Shown here: positions 5,550-12,768 of the stretch, one piece after another
How the letters are laid out: each line of letters opens with the position of its first letter
Position numbering within the stretch: position 1 is the stretch's first letter
Assembly (NCBI GenBank): GCA_017543025.1
Contig: JAFYGX010000150.1
Location: 1 to 12,768 of the forward strand
Direction of reading: 5' to 3'
Length of the DNA: 12,768 bases
Origin: Solobacterium sp.
GTDB lineage: Bacteria; Bacillota_I; Bacilli_A; Erysipelotrichales; Erysipelotrichaceae
Position numbers and translations under genes: made by a program
The notes under the pieces: model-generated
Database searches by the model: none
What the model saw: the letters and a program-made list of their open reading frames with translations, nothing else
What the model was told of the DNA's origin: nothing

Positions 5550-7814
5550 TCAGTTCAGTGTATGGAAGCCGATGCCTTCATACTTCCAGCCGGCTTTCTC
5601 AAGCATGTCTTTCTCTTCTGTCAGAGAAGTATAGTGGTGTGCTCCGCAGACCGCATTGGGATTGTACATACGATACTGGGCAACGCCCTCCTTCTGTGCA
5701 TGGAAGACAATTCCTTCCGCTTTCCATCCCGCTTTCTTCAGCTGCTCATATTCAGCTTCACTGATCGTGTAATGATGATCGCCGGCATTCGGGTTATACA
5801 GACGGTAAACCGGCGTATCCGAAAATTTCGCCACGGTAAATGCAGTACCTTCATCCTTCCAGCCGGCTTTCTTCAGTATTTCTTTCTCTTCCCTGTTCAC
5901 CGTATAGAAATGCTCGCCGGAGTTCGGATTGTACAGCCGGAAACAGTCTGTACCGGATTCCGGAACCGGGGTCGGGGTAGGTGTCGGAGTTGGAGTCGGA
6001 GTTGGTGTTGGTGTCGGGGTTGGCGTCGGGGTCGGTTTCTTATTCTCATCTGAAGTGTAGACCTTCAGACAGAGATCCTCATTATAATGCACGGAATTGA
6101 CTGTAAATCCAGGCCCGCTCTGAGCAGCGGTATAGTAGATACCGCCAAACGAATCTACACCCGGCTTCTCTGCATAAAACGAAAAATTGTTATCTGATTC
6201 GCCGGTGATTTTTACCGTTATTTCCGTATCCCTGTCCACTTTCAGAGGCTTGTCCAGCGGAATCGTATAGAATCCGTCGTATTTCACCCTGCGTTTGCCG
6301 CTTGCGACCTGACTGCCGGCAATGACCTCAGCCGTAAAATCCGCATCCGTAGCGGATACTTCAATTCCGACCGCCCGGATTGTTTCACCGGCAGAGACTG
6401 TAAAGGTCTGCTCTGCAGTTCCGACTTTATCGACGACCGTGATATTGTAATCAATCTCAAACGGCTGCGTCGCATAGCTGTAACAATAGTCGTACAGATT
6501 CTCATTGACCGCATCAAACACCGTAGCATAGTGATTCTTCACAGTTGCGTCTTCATAGGAAATCCAGAAATATCCGTCCAGGCAGTCCGCATTCTTGCCC
6601 CAGCTGTTGCGCACCAGCCATGCGCCGTCATTTTCCGGCCGGCAGCCCTGCGTGAAGTTCTCCTTTTTGAAATCATCGTTCCATCCCACCAGCATAACGG
6701 AATGATTCTGCGCATCCAGCGTGCCGTAAAACGCATTTGTCTTTTCGTTATAGCGTACTTCATACGGTCTGCCTTCCTGATCGACTCCTTTTCCGGTTCC
6801 GCCGCACATGCTCGTTTCGACACCGCCGTGTTCAAGGATTGCCTTCTTTATGCCAAGCCGGTCAGAAGAATTGATATAATAGCCGTCCAGCATCTGCGCC
6901 GTATCCGAACTTACCGCATACTTCATATCCGGCACATAGGTATGTCCTTTGCTGTAGGGAACATCCGATTCATTGACCAGACCGACATGGTTGGAAAGAT
7001 AACGGATCGCAATGGTCGAATTCCCGCCCGCATCGAGATAGTTTTCATCGGCTTTTCCTCTGTAATCCGTATGATCCCCTTTATTGTTGTGTTTGGGATC
7101 TTCATAGCTGTGGGCGGAATAATATGCAAGCTGAAGCTCGGAAAGATCAACTGACGCATCGGCTTTGCCGTCATGAATCAGATCCGCTTCCATACATCCG
7201 ACTGCACCGAATGCCCAGCAGCTTCCGTACGGACTCTTGTCGCGGATGACCGGAAGGCCTGTATTCCGATAATAACGGCTTAACTCGGAAGCCTCCAGCA
7301 GATCGTCATATTCCGGGATACCCGGATTCCGATCAGGGAACGCAGGCAAAGCAGAAAACCGGATCTCAGGCAAACCGATATTAACATAGATCATCGGCAG
7401 TTCAGTCCCCTCCTGTACGAGGTAATCATTACCCGGATCGGCCTGAAATTCATACTGCATTCCTTCGCTGTCAATACACTTCCACGTGACCGGAAGCTCG
7501 GTCCATACCCCGTTTCCAAGCAGTGCCATTACAGTCTCCGGCATCGCGGAACGCATCTCCTCCATCATCGGCAGTTCCCGGTAATCCAGATCATTCTCTT
7601 CCGGAAAGGCAAATTCACAGATTACCGCTTCGCTTCCCGCCGCTTCTTCAATGACCGCAGAATCCGCTTCTGCCTGTTCAGCAGGTTCATCTGTCTCCTT
7701 CACTTCTTCCGCAGCCGCAGAAATCTGACCGGCCCCGCCAAGCACCATTCCGAGAGATAACAGAGCCCCAAGAACAATTCTATCCCATTCGGATGAGTTC
7801 CCGAATCGTTTCAT
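5550..7814 (-). CDS. Secreted C1-family (papain-like) cysteine protease with Pro-Thr linker and three DUF5648 repeats
   Basis: The ATG at 7814 follows GGAGG by 11 bases and starts a 754-residue preprotein. MKRFG, a hydrophobic core and ISAAAEE form a signal peptide, probably cleaved near residue 35. An acidic linker follows. The papain domain has GSCWAF (Cys ~199), NHSVMLVGWNDD (His ~371) and VRNSWGK (Asn ~403). The residue six before the Cys is Lys (IRDKSPYGSCWAF) where Gln normally forms the oxyanion hole. A beta-rich region (~445-590) resembles the lectin-like domain common after such proteases. Then come 11-12 Pro-Thr dipeptides and three ~40-residue DUF5648 repeats, each with YNPN near its start, H-(H/F)-YT and AGWK-x-EG. 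No LPXTG anchor is present, so the repeats may bind the envelope or an extracellular polymer. The target substrate is unknown. Confidence 0.9.
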   Translation of the reverse strand: MKRFGNSSEWDRIVLGALLSLGMVLGGAGQISAAAEEVKETDEPAEQAEADSAVIEEAAGSEAVICEFAFPEENDLDYRELPMMEEMRSAMPETVMALLGNGVWTELPVTWKCIDSEGMQYEFQADPGNDYLVQEGTELPMIYVNIGLPEIRFSALPAFPDRNPGIPEYDDLLEASELSRYYRNTGLPVIRDKSPYGSCWAFGAVGCMEADLIHDGKADASVDLSELQLAYYSAHSYEDPKHNNKGDHTDYRGKADENYLDAGGNSTIAIRYLSNHVGLVNESDVPYSKGHTYVPDMKYAVSSDTAQMLDGYYINSSDRLGIKKAILEHGGVETSMCGGTGKGVDQEGRPYEVRYNEKTNAFYGTLDAQNHSVMLVGWNDDFKKENFTQGCRPENDGAWLVRNSWGKNADCLDGYFWISYEDATVKNHYATVFDAVNENLYDYCYSYATQPFEIDYNITVVDKVGTAEQTFTVSAGETIRAVGIEVSATDADFTAEVIAGSQVASGKRRVKYDGFYTIPLDKPLKVDRDTEITVKITGESDNNFSFYAEKPGVDSFGGIYYTAAQSGPGFTVNSVHYNEDLCLKVYTSDENKKPTPTPTPTPTPTPTPTPTPTPTPVPESGTDCFRLYNPNSGEHFYTVNREEKEILKKAGWKDEGTAFTVAKFSDTPVYRLYNPNAGDHHYTISEAEYEQLKKAGWKAEGIVFHAQKEGVAQYRMYNPNAVCGAHHYTSLTEEKDMLEKAGWKYEGIGFHTLN
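5967..6035. repeat. Low-complexity hexamer repeat encoding the Pro-Thr linker
   Basis: The plus strand repeats GGNGTN (GGGGTCGGGGTAGGTGTCGG and so on), which on the coding strand gives alternating Pro and Thr codons between the catalytic half and the DUF5648 repeats of the protease. Such tracts are prone to slippage, so linker length may vary between strains. Confidence 0.9.
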
Positions 7815-7859
7815 AGCATTGGTTTCCTCCTTTTTGAAAACTGATAAACTGGTAATCTG

Positions 7860-7865
7860 ATTATA
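7860..7865 (-). promoter_or_regulatory. Putative -10 box of the C1 protease gene
   Basis: The minus strand reads TATAAT, 45 bases upstream of the start codon, leaving room for a short leader and the GGAGG site. No clear -35 is seen at 16-18 bp (the sequence there is GCATTT-like). Confidence 0.45.
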
Positions 7866-7950
7866 CTCGCATACAGAACCGGAAATGCCCGGCAGTTTTA
7901 CGTTTTCGCGCATCCCTGCTCTGTCATGTTTTCCAGGCATGGGCAATCGC

Positions 7951-7976
7951 GTAAAAGCAGCGGTTCCCCGCTGCTT
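7951..7976 (-). terminator. Intrinsic terminator of the DUF5688 gene
   Basis: A perfect 9-bp stem, AAGCAGCGG, a 4-base loop and CCGCTGCTT, runs into TTTTAC on the minus strand, 21 bp past the DUF5688 stop. The U-tract is short, so readthrough into the protease gene is possible. Confidence 0.75.
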
Positions 7977-7997
7977 CTGAAATCCGGCTGCCTGCGC

Positions 7998-8903
7998 TCA
8001 GCTGAAGTCTTTCGGATTTCTGTCAGAAACCGACTGTAATTCTCCGGTCTCTGCATCATAGAGGTATACATGATCGCTCAGCCAGTCTTCCGGATCGGTC
8101 GCATCCCGGTTCAGATCCCGGATCGTTTCGTTCATCATCGTTCTTTTTTCCGGATCATACGGTGAGATCACAACCTCATGCAGGGAAGTCGGCGCAATGA
8201 AGTAGCTCTGCCCGACCAGTTCTGCAAGGCGCTCCAGCTCACCCGGATAAAAGAGAACAGCTGCCCCGTTCAGCCGGAATTCATTTGTCACTACCAGATG
8301 ACGGCACATGTAATCGGAAAATGCCTGGCTCATCTCAAACAGATTTCCGATCGGAAAGACCTGTTCCGGAAACAGTTCCATACTGCTCTCTTTCGCATCA
8401 TGAAACAGCTGTTCTTTACTGATCCCGTATTTTTCCAGCATCTCATGCGTGACAATCGTACTGGCCACTTCTCCGCCTTTCCTTGAGACAGCGATATGCG
8501 CAGTAACCGCAAGGTCACAGTACTCCTCATATGGTCCCCGCTTCAGATACTCCTGGTGCAGTTCCTGAGAGAATAACCGGATAAACAGCTTATGCCTGAT
8601 CGTCTCATACTCCGTGAAGCAGAAATCAGCCGGCGGCATTTCGACCTGCTGCACATCCTGCGAAATACGTCTCAGTGCAGATGAAAGATCGCTGTCTGTC
8701 CGATAGCGTTCATAATGTTCGGAAAGATTGCAGATATGGTAATACACGCCTGTATCCTTTATGATCGCAAGCCCTTCATAGCTGCGGTTCGGACGAATGA
8801 TCGTGTCCACCCTTACCTCTGCATCCGAATACGCTTCCGGCATATACGACAGAATATGATCTGTCACATAATTCCGGAACTCCTCATACTTCAGTGTTTT
8901 CAT
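7998..8903 (-). CDS. DUF5688 family protein
   Basis: It is 301 residues long, starting with ATG at 8903 behind GGAGGTAAACGAAA. The N-terminus MKTLKYEEFRNYVTDHILSY, the strand RPNRSYEGLAIIKDTG, the YYHICNLSEHYERY region and the C-terminal segment with TSLHEVVISPYDPE match what I know of DUF5688 proteins. These are common in Clostridia and relatives and have no established function. There is no signal peptide, transmembrane helix or obvious catalytic motif. A middle segment (THEMLEKYGISKEQLFHDAK) recalls the helical part shared by this family. It forms a single-gene unit, with the antiporter terminator upstream and its own terminator downstream. The family name is moderately sure; the function is unknown. 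Confidence 0.7.
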   Translation of the reverse strand: MKTLKYEEFRNYVTDHILSYMPEAYSDAEVRVDTIIRPNRSYEGLAIIKDTGVYYHICNLSEHYERYRTDSDLSSALRRISQDVQQVEMPPADFCFTEYETIRHKLFIRLFSQELHQEYLKRGPYEEYCDLAVTAHIAVSRKGGEVASTIVTHEMLEKYGISKEQLFHDAKESSMELFPEQVFPIGNLFEMSQAFSDYMCRHLVVTNEFRLNGAAVLFYPGELERLAELVGQSYFIAPTSLHEVVISPYDPEKRTMMNETIRDLNRDATDPEDWLSDHVYLYDAETGELQSVSDRNPKDFS

Positions 8904-8994
8904 TTTCGTTTACCTCCAGTGCATGTGTTCTTTTTTCTTATTTCCCGAAAAAACAGAATTCCGCACAGGAAAAGCAGAAAATAACGCAGGAACA

Positions 8995-9019
8995 GAAAAA
9001 ACCGGGTGTTTTCACCCGG
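8995..9019 (-). terminator. Intrinsic terminator of the antiporter gene
   Basis: A 7-bp GC-rich stem (CCGGGTG, loop AAAA, CACCCGG) is followed by TTTTTT on the minus strand, 26 bp past the antiporter stop. Confidence 0.92.
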
Positions 9020-9045
9020 CCTTAAGCATCCGTTTCCGTATTTTC

Positions 9046-10020
9046 TCAGATCGCAAACTGATAAATGATGAATGCGGCATAAATGCACAGCAGTACGATT
9101 CCCTGCCAGCGGGAAAGCCTTCCCTTTGCCAGCGCCGGGAAACAGAGCAGCGACATCACTCCCATCATGACCGGAATATCCACGATCAGTGAAGAATTGA
9201 TTCCGAACAGTGTTTTCTCTGTCGGAACCGCAAACGGAGAGATTGCGATTGCCGTACCGGAAACCAGTACGATATTGAACAGATTGGCACCGATGATATT
9301 GCCCAGTGAAAGCGAACTGATACCCTTGCGCAGAGACGTGATTGCAGTAATCAGCTCCGGCAGAGAAGTGCCGAGGGCAACCATCGTAAGTCCGATTACA
9401 GAGCTCGGTACGCCAAGCGCTTCCGCAATGAGCGTTCCGTTATCAACCAGAAGACGCGCACCTACCGCAATCATCGCTGCACCGGCCACCAGCAGAACAA
9501 GATCCTTTACCAGCGTGGTCTCCTGATTCTCCGGCTCTGCCGCTTCTGAAGGCTGCTCTTCGCTTCCGCTCTCCTTCATCTGCATGACTGAAACTATCAT
9601 ATAGACGGCAAACATCGCCAGAAACATAAATCCATGCCACCGTTCAAACCGCCCTGAGAGATATACAATCAGACAGTAGATCACCGCCGCAATGAAGAAC
9701 CCTGTTACCGGAAGCTTCAGTGACTTGCGGTCTACCAGCGAAGGCCGGACTGCAATCGTGATCGCTGCGATCAGTGCAGTATTGCATATGATGGAACCAA
9801 TCGCATTGCCGTAGGAAATACCGCTGTTGTGCTGAAGCGCAGCCTGAGCGGAAACCATCACTTCCGGCAGTGTTGTTCCGATGGAAACAACGGTTGCGCC
9901 GATCAGAATCTCCGGCAGATGGAAGCGATGGGCAATTCCGGTTGCCCCGTCCACAAACCAGTCACCGCCTTTTATAAGCAATGCAAATCCTGCAAGAAAC
10001 AAAACAACTGCTAATAACAT
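9046..10020 (-). CDS. Calcium/sodium antiporter, YrbG-type CaCA family
   Basis: This 324-residue inner-membrane protein belongs to the cation/calcium exchanger superfamily, which exports Ca2+ in exchange for Na+ (or H+). Both signature alpha-repeats are present and inverted-duplicate-like. The first, around residues 41-84, has GATVVSIGTTLPE and YGNAIGSIICNTALI; the second, around 210-253, has GLTMVALGTSLPE and LGNIIGANLFNIVLV. The acidic Glu in each TxLPE and the GN motifs that coordinate cations are intact. About ten hydrophobic segments are split into two halves by an acidic cytoplasmic linker (~149-170, ESGSEEQPSEAAEPENQE). The length matches E. coli YrbG (325). ATG at 10020 follows AGGGGTGAG. 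It has its own terminator and probably its own promoter. The ion pair used here is inferred from the family. Confidence 0.93.
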   Translation of the reverse strand: MLLAVVLFLAGFALLIKGGDWFVDGATGIAHRFHLPEILIGATVVSIGTTLPEVMVSAQAALQHNSGISYGNAIGSIICNTALIAAITIAVRPSLVDRKSLKLPVTGFFIAAVIYCLIVYLSGRFERWHGFMFLAMFAVYMIVSVMQMKESGSEEQPSEAAEPENQETTLVKDLVLLVAGAAMIAVGARLLVDNGTLIAEALGVPSSVIGLTMVALGTSLPELITAITSLRKGISSLSLGNIIGANLFNIVLVSGTAIAISPFAVPTEKTLFGINSSLIVDIPVMMGVMSLLCFPALAKGRLSRWQGIVLLCIYAAFIIYQFAI

Positions 10021-10052
10021 ATCTATCTCACCCCTGAAATCATACAGAAAGC

Positions 10053-10082
10053 ATTATCTAACAGATTCCTGTTTCAATGCAA
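10053..10082 (-). promoter_or_regulatory. Putative promoter of the antiporter gene, overlapped by a dyad
   Basis: On the minus strand TTGCAT (10082-10077) and GATAAT (10058-10053) are separated by 18 bp, about 33 bases upstream of the start. An imperfect inverted repeat (GATTC, one bulge, TGTT, then AACAGAATC; 10064-10089) covers the -35 side and could be an operator. It lacks a U-tract, so it is not a convincing terminator for the gene upstream. Confidence 0.4.
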
Positions 10083-10095
10083 CAGAATCGCGGTC

Positions 10096-10962
10096 TTATC
10101 TCCACCCGAAGTCCTTCAGGCACCGCGCCACATCCTGTTCCATTGTGCCAGGGTCAATGCCGTAAGAACGAAGCTTCGCATTGGAAAGCCGGTAATCCCG
10201 GAACCGGTCGGCATAGCGTTCTTCATCTTTCAGAATGTACTGATCGATCATTGTATCAGGGTAACCCATTTCTTCTGCGACATAACGGCAGAGCTCATAG
10301 GTCGTCAGATTGTTTACGGAAGAGTAATGAAAAATACCGGAAGGCAGCGCAAGCAGCTCGCTCAGATGCTCTGCCAGCGTCATCACATAGGTCATGCCCC
10401 GCTGTTCATGCGGCGTGAATTTCGCCGGCGTCTCTGTCCTCAGCGCATCCCATGTGCGCACCATGAAGTTTGCGCTCGGCTTCACGCCCGGCATCGGCAG
10501 TGAGAACATCGAAGAAAGCCGCAGGATCAGATAGTCTTCCAGTTCGTTCTGAATATACTTCTCCGCTTCCAGCTTCTGATTTCCGTAATTGGTGACGCAG
10601 AGCGGTTCATCTTCTTCTGTAAACGGTCCGCTGTCGCTCCGTCCGTTGAATACCTGTTCTGTGGAAATAAACACAAACTTCGCACCGGCATCCTTTGCGG
10701 CACGGGCAGCCTCTTCTGCCGAAACCACATTCACCGCATGAGAGAGCTCGGGATATTCGGCACAGAATTCAGTTTTTGCATTGGCGGCAGTGTGAATCAG
10801 AACATCGAAGTCCATTTCCCGCAGCGCCGGATATACCGTTTTCGGATCCGTGAGATCAATCTGCTTCCTTGTGACGGGAAGAAATTCATAGCGATCCTGA
10901 TTGTACAGGCGGACTGCTGAAGCAATAAACCCGTTTGCGCCGGTAACCGCAATCTTCTTCAT
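10096..10962 (-). CDS. RmlD-like extended short-chain dehydrogenase (dTDP-4-dehydrorhamnose reductase family)
   Basis: This 288-residue cytoplasmic NAD(P)-dependent sugar-nucleotide reductase/epimerase homologue starts with ATG at 10962 behind AAGGAG. The N-terminus MKKIAVTGANGFIASAV is the Rossmann nucleotide-binding loop, but the third Gly of TGxxGxxG is Ala. Then come IDLTDP, VLIHTAAN, FVFISTEQVFNG (active-site Ser/Thr strand) and YGNQKLEAE with the catalytic Tyr126 and Lys130. The C-terminal half carries family-like segments such as GIFHYSS and LSNAKLRSYG. No rmlA, rmlB, rmlC or glycosyltransferase lies nearby, so assignment to rhamnose synthesis is not supported; many orphan members of this family have unknown substrates. 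No clear terminator follows before the antiporter promoter 14 bp downstream. Confidence 0.85.
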   Translation of the reverse strand: MKKIAVTGANGFIASAVRLYNQDRYEFLPVTRKQIDLTDPKTVYPALREMDFDVLIHTAANAKTEFCAEYPELSHAVNVVSAEEAARAAKDAGAKFVFISTEQVFNGRSDSGPFTEEDEPLCVTNYGNQKLEAEKYIQNELEDYLILRLSSMFSLPMPGVKPSANFMVRTWDALRTETPAKFTPHEQRGMTYVMTLAEHLSELLALPSGIFHYSSVNNLTTYELCRYVAEEMGYPDTMIDQYILKDEERYADRFRDYRLSNAKLRSYGIDPGTMEQDVARCLKDFGWR

Positions 10963-11140
10963 AAGACCATTCTCCTTTTTTCATAACCTGTTTTCATGCA
11001 CAGGCACACAGGCGTTCTGCTGTTATTTTACCGTACTTCCTTCCTCTGCAGTTCTGTTTTTCCGCATCCTTTTTTTATACGGCATATGTCTGCTTTCCTT
11101 CTTCTTGTGGTAATGTGTTGCTTGGGAGTCTGATAAAACA
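10963..11140. other. Divergent intergenic region between the RmlD-like gene and proB
   Basis: About 180 bp with pyrimidine-rich plus-strand sequence. I see no convincing -35/-10 pair for either direction. Weak candidates are TAAAAT on the minus strand near 11026-11031 and TTTATACGG on the plus strand near 11073. It is too short and lacks the usual conserved elements for a T-box leader, which regulates proline genes in some Bacillota. Confidence 0.4.
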
Positions 11141-11914
11141 ATGTCAAGAATCGTAATCAAAGTCGGAACCAGTACACTTGCCCACGCCGGCGGGCGGCTG
11201 AATATCCGGCATGTGGAAAATCTTGTGAAAGTGCTGAGCGATCTGAAAAACGCCGGGCACGAGATCATTCTGGTGTCTTCCGGAGCGATCGGAATGGGAG
11301 CCGGAAAGCTCGGTCTGTCCGAGCGGCCTGCCGATATGCCGGGCAAACAGGCGGCGGCTGCGGTAGGCCAGTGTGAACTGATGTATGTATATGACAAGCT
11401 GTTCAGCGAATATAACCATACCGTTGCCCAGATTCTTCTGACCGGTGATGATCTCGAACGGGAAGACAGACGGATCAATTTCGAGAATACCCTGTTCCGT
11501 CTGCTGGAATACGGTGCGATCCCGATTCTGAACGAAAATGACACCATGGCAACCGCTGAGATCTCGCTGGGAGACAACGATACGCTCGGCGCATTGACCG
11601 CTGTCTATGCGAAAGCGGATCTTCTGATTCTGCTGAGCGATATTGACGGTCTGCTGACCGCAGATCCTCATACCGACCCCGATGCGTCAGTCATCCCGGT
11701 TGTGGAAGAAATCGACGATTCGATTATTGCGCTTGCGCAGGGAAGCCATGGCAAACAGGGAACCGGCGGAATGATCACCAAGATCAACGCCGCGAAAATC
11801 GCTGCCGGGCACGGAATTGATATGATCATCTCCAACGGCGCCGCCCCGCAGCGGCTTTACGAACTCATGGAAGGAAAACCGGTCGGCACCCGGTTTATCG
11901 GGAGGAAGCTATGA
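11141..11914 (+). CDS. proB: Glutamate 5-kinase, short form without PUA domain
   Basis: It phosphorylates L-glutamate to glutamyl 5-phosphate, the committed step of proline synthesis. The product is 257 residues of amino-acid-kinase fold: IVIKVGTST with the phosphate-binding Lys7, ILVSSGAIGMG, the substrate region NENDTMATAEISLGDND, LLILLSDIDGL and the nucleotide-binding GTGGMITKINAAKIA. Many bacterial ProB proteins are ~367 residues with a C-terminal PUA domain; this one ends right after the kinase fold (TRFIGRKL). The start ATG at 11141 has GGGAG 12 bases upstream, a slightly long spacing. It overlaps proA by ATGA, so the two are co-translated. The enzymes act together because glutamyl phosphate is unstable. 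Proline feedback acts in the kinase domain, so it may still be inhibited. Confidence 0.96.
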   Translation: MSRIVIKVGTSTLAHAGGRLNIRHVENLVKVLSDLKNAGHEIILVSSGAIGMGAGKLGLSERPADMPGKQAAAAVGQCELMYVYDKLFSEYNHTVAQILLTGDDLEREDRRINFENTLFRLLEYGAIPILNENDTMATAEISLGDNDTLGALTAVYAKADLLILLSDIDGLLTADPHTDPDASVIPVVEEIDDSIIALAQGSHGKQGTGGMITKINAAKIAAGHGIDMIISNGAAPQRLYELMEGKPVGTRFIGRKL

Positions 11915-12768
11915 CAACAAAAGAACTGATGGAAACCGCAAAACACGAAGCCTCATCCTGTGTGCTCAGCGAACAGCAGAAAAACCTCGCACTTGAGAAG
12001 ATGGCAGAAGCGCTGATCAGAGAAACACCAGCCATTCTGAAGGAAAATGAGTCCGACTGCAAAGCAGCAGAAGGAACCCTGAGCAGCGTCATGATGGACC
12101 GGCTGAAGCTCAGCGAACAGCGGATCGCCGCGATGGCAGAAGGCGTGCGTCAGGTCGCTGCACTGCCGGATCCGACCGGAAGAACGCTGCGTTCCCACAC
12201 CCTGCCCAACGGGCTGGAAGTCCGCCGCGTCAGTGTTCCGATGGGCGTTATCGCAATCATTTATGAAAGCCGGCCGAATGTCACCTCAGACGCCGCTGCC
12301 CTCGCCCTCAAAGCCGGCAGCGCGGTGATTCTGCGAAGCGGCAGAAATGCATGGCAAAGCGCCCATGCAATTGTCTGCGCCATGCAGAGCGGACTGAAAG
12401 AAGCAGGCGTGTCAGAAAACCGCATCCTGCTGGTGGAGGATAAAAGTCATGCGAGCGCGAAAGAGCTCATGCACGGTAACGGATACATCGATCTTCTGAT
12501 TCCCCGCGGCGGAGCCGGACTGATCCGCTCCTGCGTGGAAGAAGCCACAGTTCCCTGCATCGAAACGGGAACCGGCATCTGCCATGTCTACGTTGATGAA
12601 AGCGCTGATGAAGAAATGTCGCTTCGCATTATCCGCAACGCAAAAACCAGCCGTCCTTCCGTCTGCAACGCCGAGGAAGTGCTGCTGGTCCACACTTCCC
12701 TGCTGCCTTCCTTTCTGCCCAAGCTGAAGGAATGCCTTTCTGGCGGCACACATCCGGTCGAACTGCGG
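11911..12768 (+). CDS. proA: Glutamate-5-semialdehyde dehydrogenase (gamma-glutamyl phosphate reductase), cut by window end
   Basis: It reduces glutamyl 5-phosphate to glutamate 5-semialdehyde with NADPH, the second step of proline synthesis. ATG at 11911 overlaps the proB stop (ATGA) and follows GGAGG. 286 codons are present, of an enzyme usually ~415 residues. Family features include VSVPMGVIAIIYESRPNVT (residues ~107-125), ALKAGSAVILRSG, LLIPRGGAGLI, CIETGTGICHVYVD and NAKTSRPSVCNAEEVLL. The last contains the catalytic Cys252. No frameshift or odd residue is seen up to the window edge. A proC gene for the final step is not in the window. Confidence 0.97.
   Translation, partial: MTTKELMETAKHEASSCVLSEQQKNLALEKMAEALIRETPAILKENESDCKAAEGTLSSVMMDRLKLSEQRIAAMAEGVRQVAALPDPTGRTLRSHTLPNGLEVRRVSVPMGVIAIIYESRPNVTSDAAALALKAGSAVILRSGRNAWQSAHAIVCAMQSGLKEAGVSENRILLVEDKSHASAKELMHGNGYIDLLIPRGGAGLIRSCVEEATVPCIETGTGICHVYVDESADEEMSLRIIRNAKTSRPSVCNAEEVLLVHTSLLPSFLPKLKECLSGGTHPVELR

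Noticed and set aside
5967..6035. Possible CRISPR-like or tandem DNA repeat
   Set aside because: The hexamer repeats are simply Pro-Thr codons in the protease gene; there are no spacers.
6531..7154. 207-codon plus-strand frame opposite the C1 protease
   Set aside because: Antisense shadow of the papain domain, without a start signal or recognisable family.
7815..7946. Upstream extension of the protease start by 44 codons
   Set aside because: The extension has no signal-peptide character, whereas the internal ATG at 7814 has GGAGG before it and opens directly into a signal peptide.
10963..11140. T-box or other riboswitch ahead of proBA
   Set aside because: The stretch is too short and I find no T-box-like sequence, specifier stem or terminator before the proB start.
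11023..11671. Minus-strand frames of 175-184 codons opposite proB
   Set aside because: proB has all kinase motifs in frame; these are shadows with no ribosome binding site.

Overview
The window looks like a chromosomal segment of a Gram-positive Bacillota bacterium, probably an anaerobic gut or oral member near Erysipelotrichia or Lachnospiraceae. The lineage is an inference. It rests on strong AGGAGG-type ribosome binding sites, U-tract terminators after most transcription units, and gene families common in those groups (DUF5688, a papain-like protease with DUF5648 repeats, an AlbA_2 protein, a TnsA-like fragment). No rRNA, tRNA or CRISPR array was seen.

Positions 1-2250 are an accessory, decayed region. 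It holds the 5' part of an AlbA_2-domain gene (minus strand, running off the window), the C-terminal stub of an FtsX-type ABC permease, a frameshifted and N-terminally truncated short-chain dehydrogenase, and the start of a TnsA-like transposase-endonuclease gene that is out of frame and fused to unrelated sequence. Upstream of that gene lie a hairpin-rich leader and a stretch with recurring GTGAC/GTCAC motifs. I read these as one end of a degraded Tn7-like element abutting the 3' side of guaA.

Positions 2251-5440 are a compact minus-strand operon: a YfbR-like HD 5'-nucleotidase, a 477-residue protein of about ten 42-residue kinesin-light-chain-type TPRs, and a GMP synthase made only of the ATP-pyrophosphatase and dimerisation domains. 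The HD and TPR genes are 12 bp apart. The TPR and guaA genes overlap by 8 bp. A strong terminator ends the unit. This is the most interesting conserved-looking unit: purine-nucleotide enzymes linked by a repeat scaffold, with the glutaminase domain absent.

Positions 5500-9020 hold two single-gene minus-strand units, each with its own terminator: a secreted C1 (papain-family) protease with a Pro-Thr linker and three DUF5648 repeats, and a DUF5688 protein. The protease has Lys where papain-like enzymes normally carry the oxyanion-hole Gln.

Positions 9000-10962 hold a YrbG-type Ca2+/Na+ antiporter and an RmlD-like extended short-chain dehydrogenase, both on the minus strand. From 11141 the plus strand carries proB (short form, no PUA domain) and proA (cut by the window end). 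They overlap by ATGA and make the first two enzymes of proline synthesis from glutamate.
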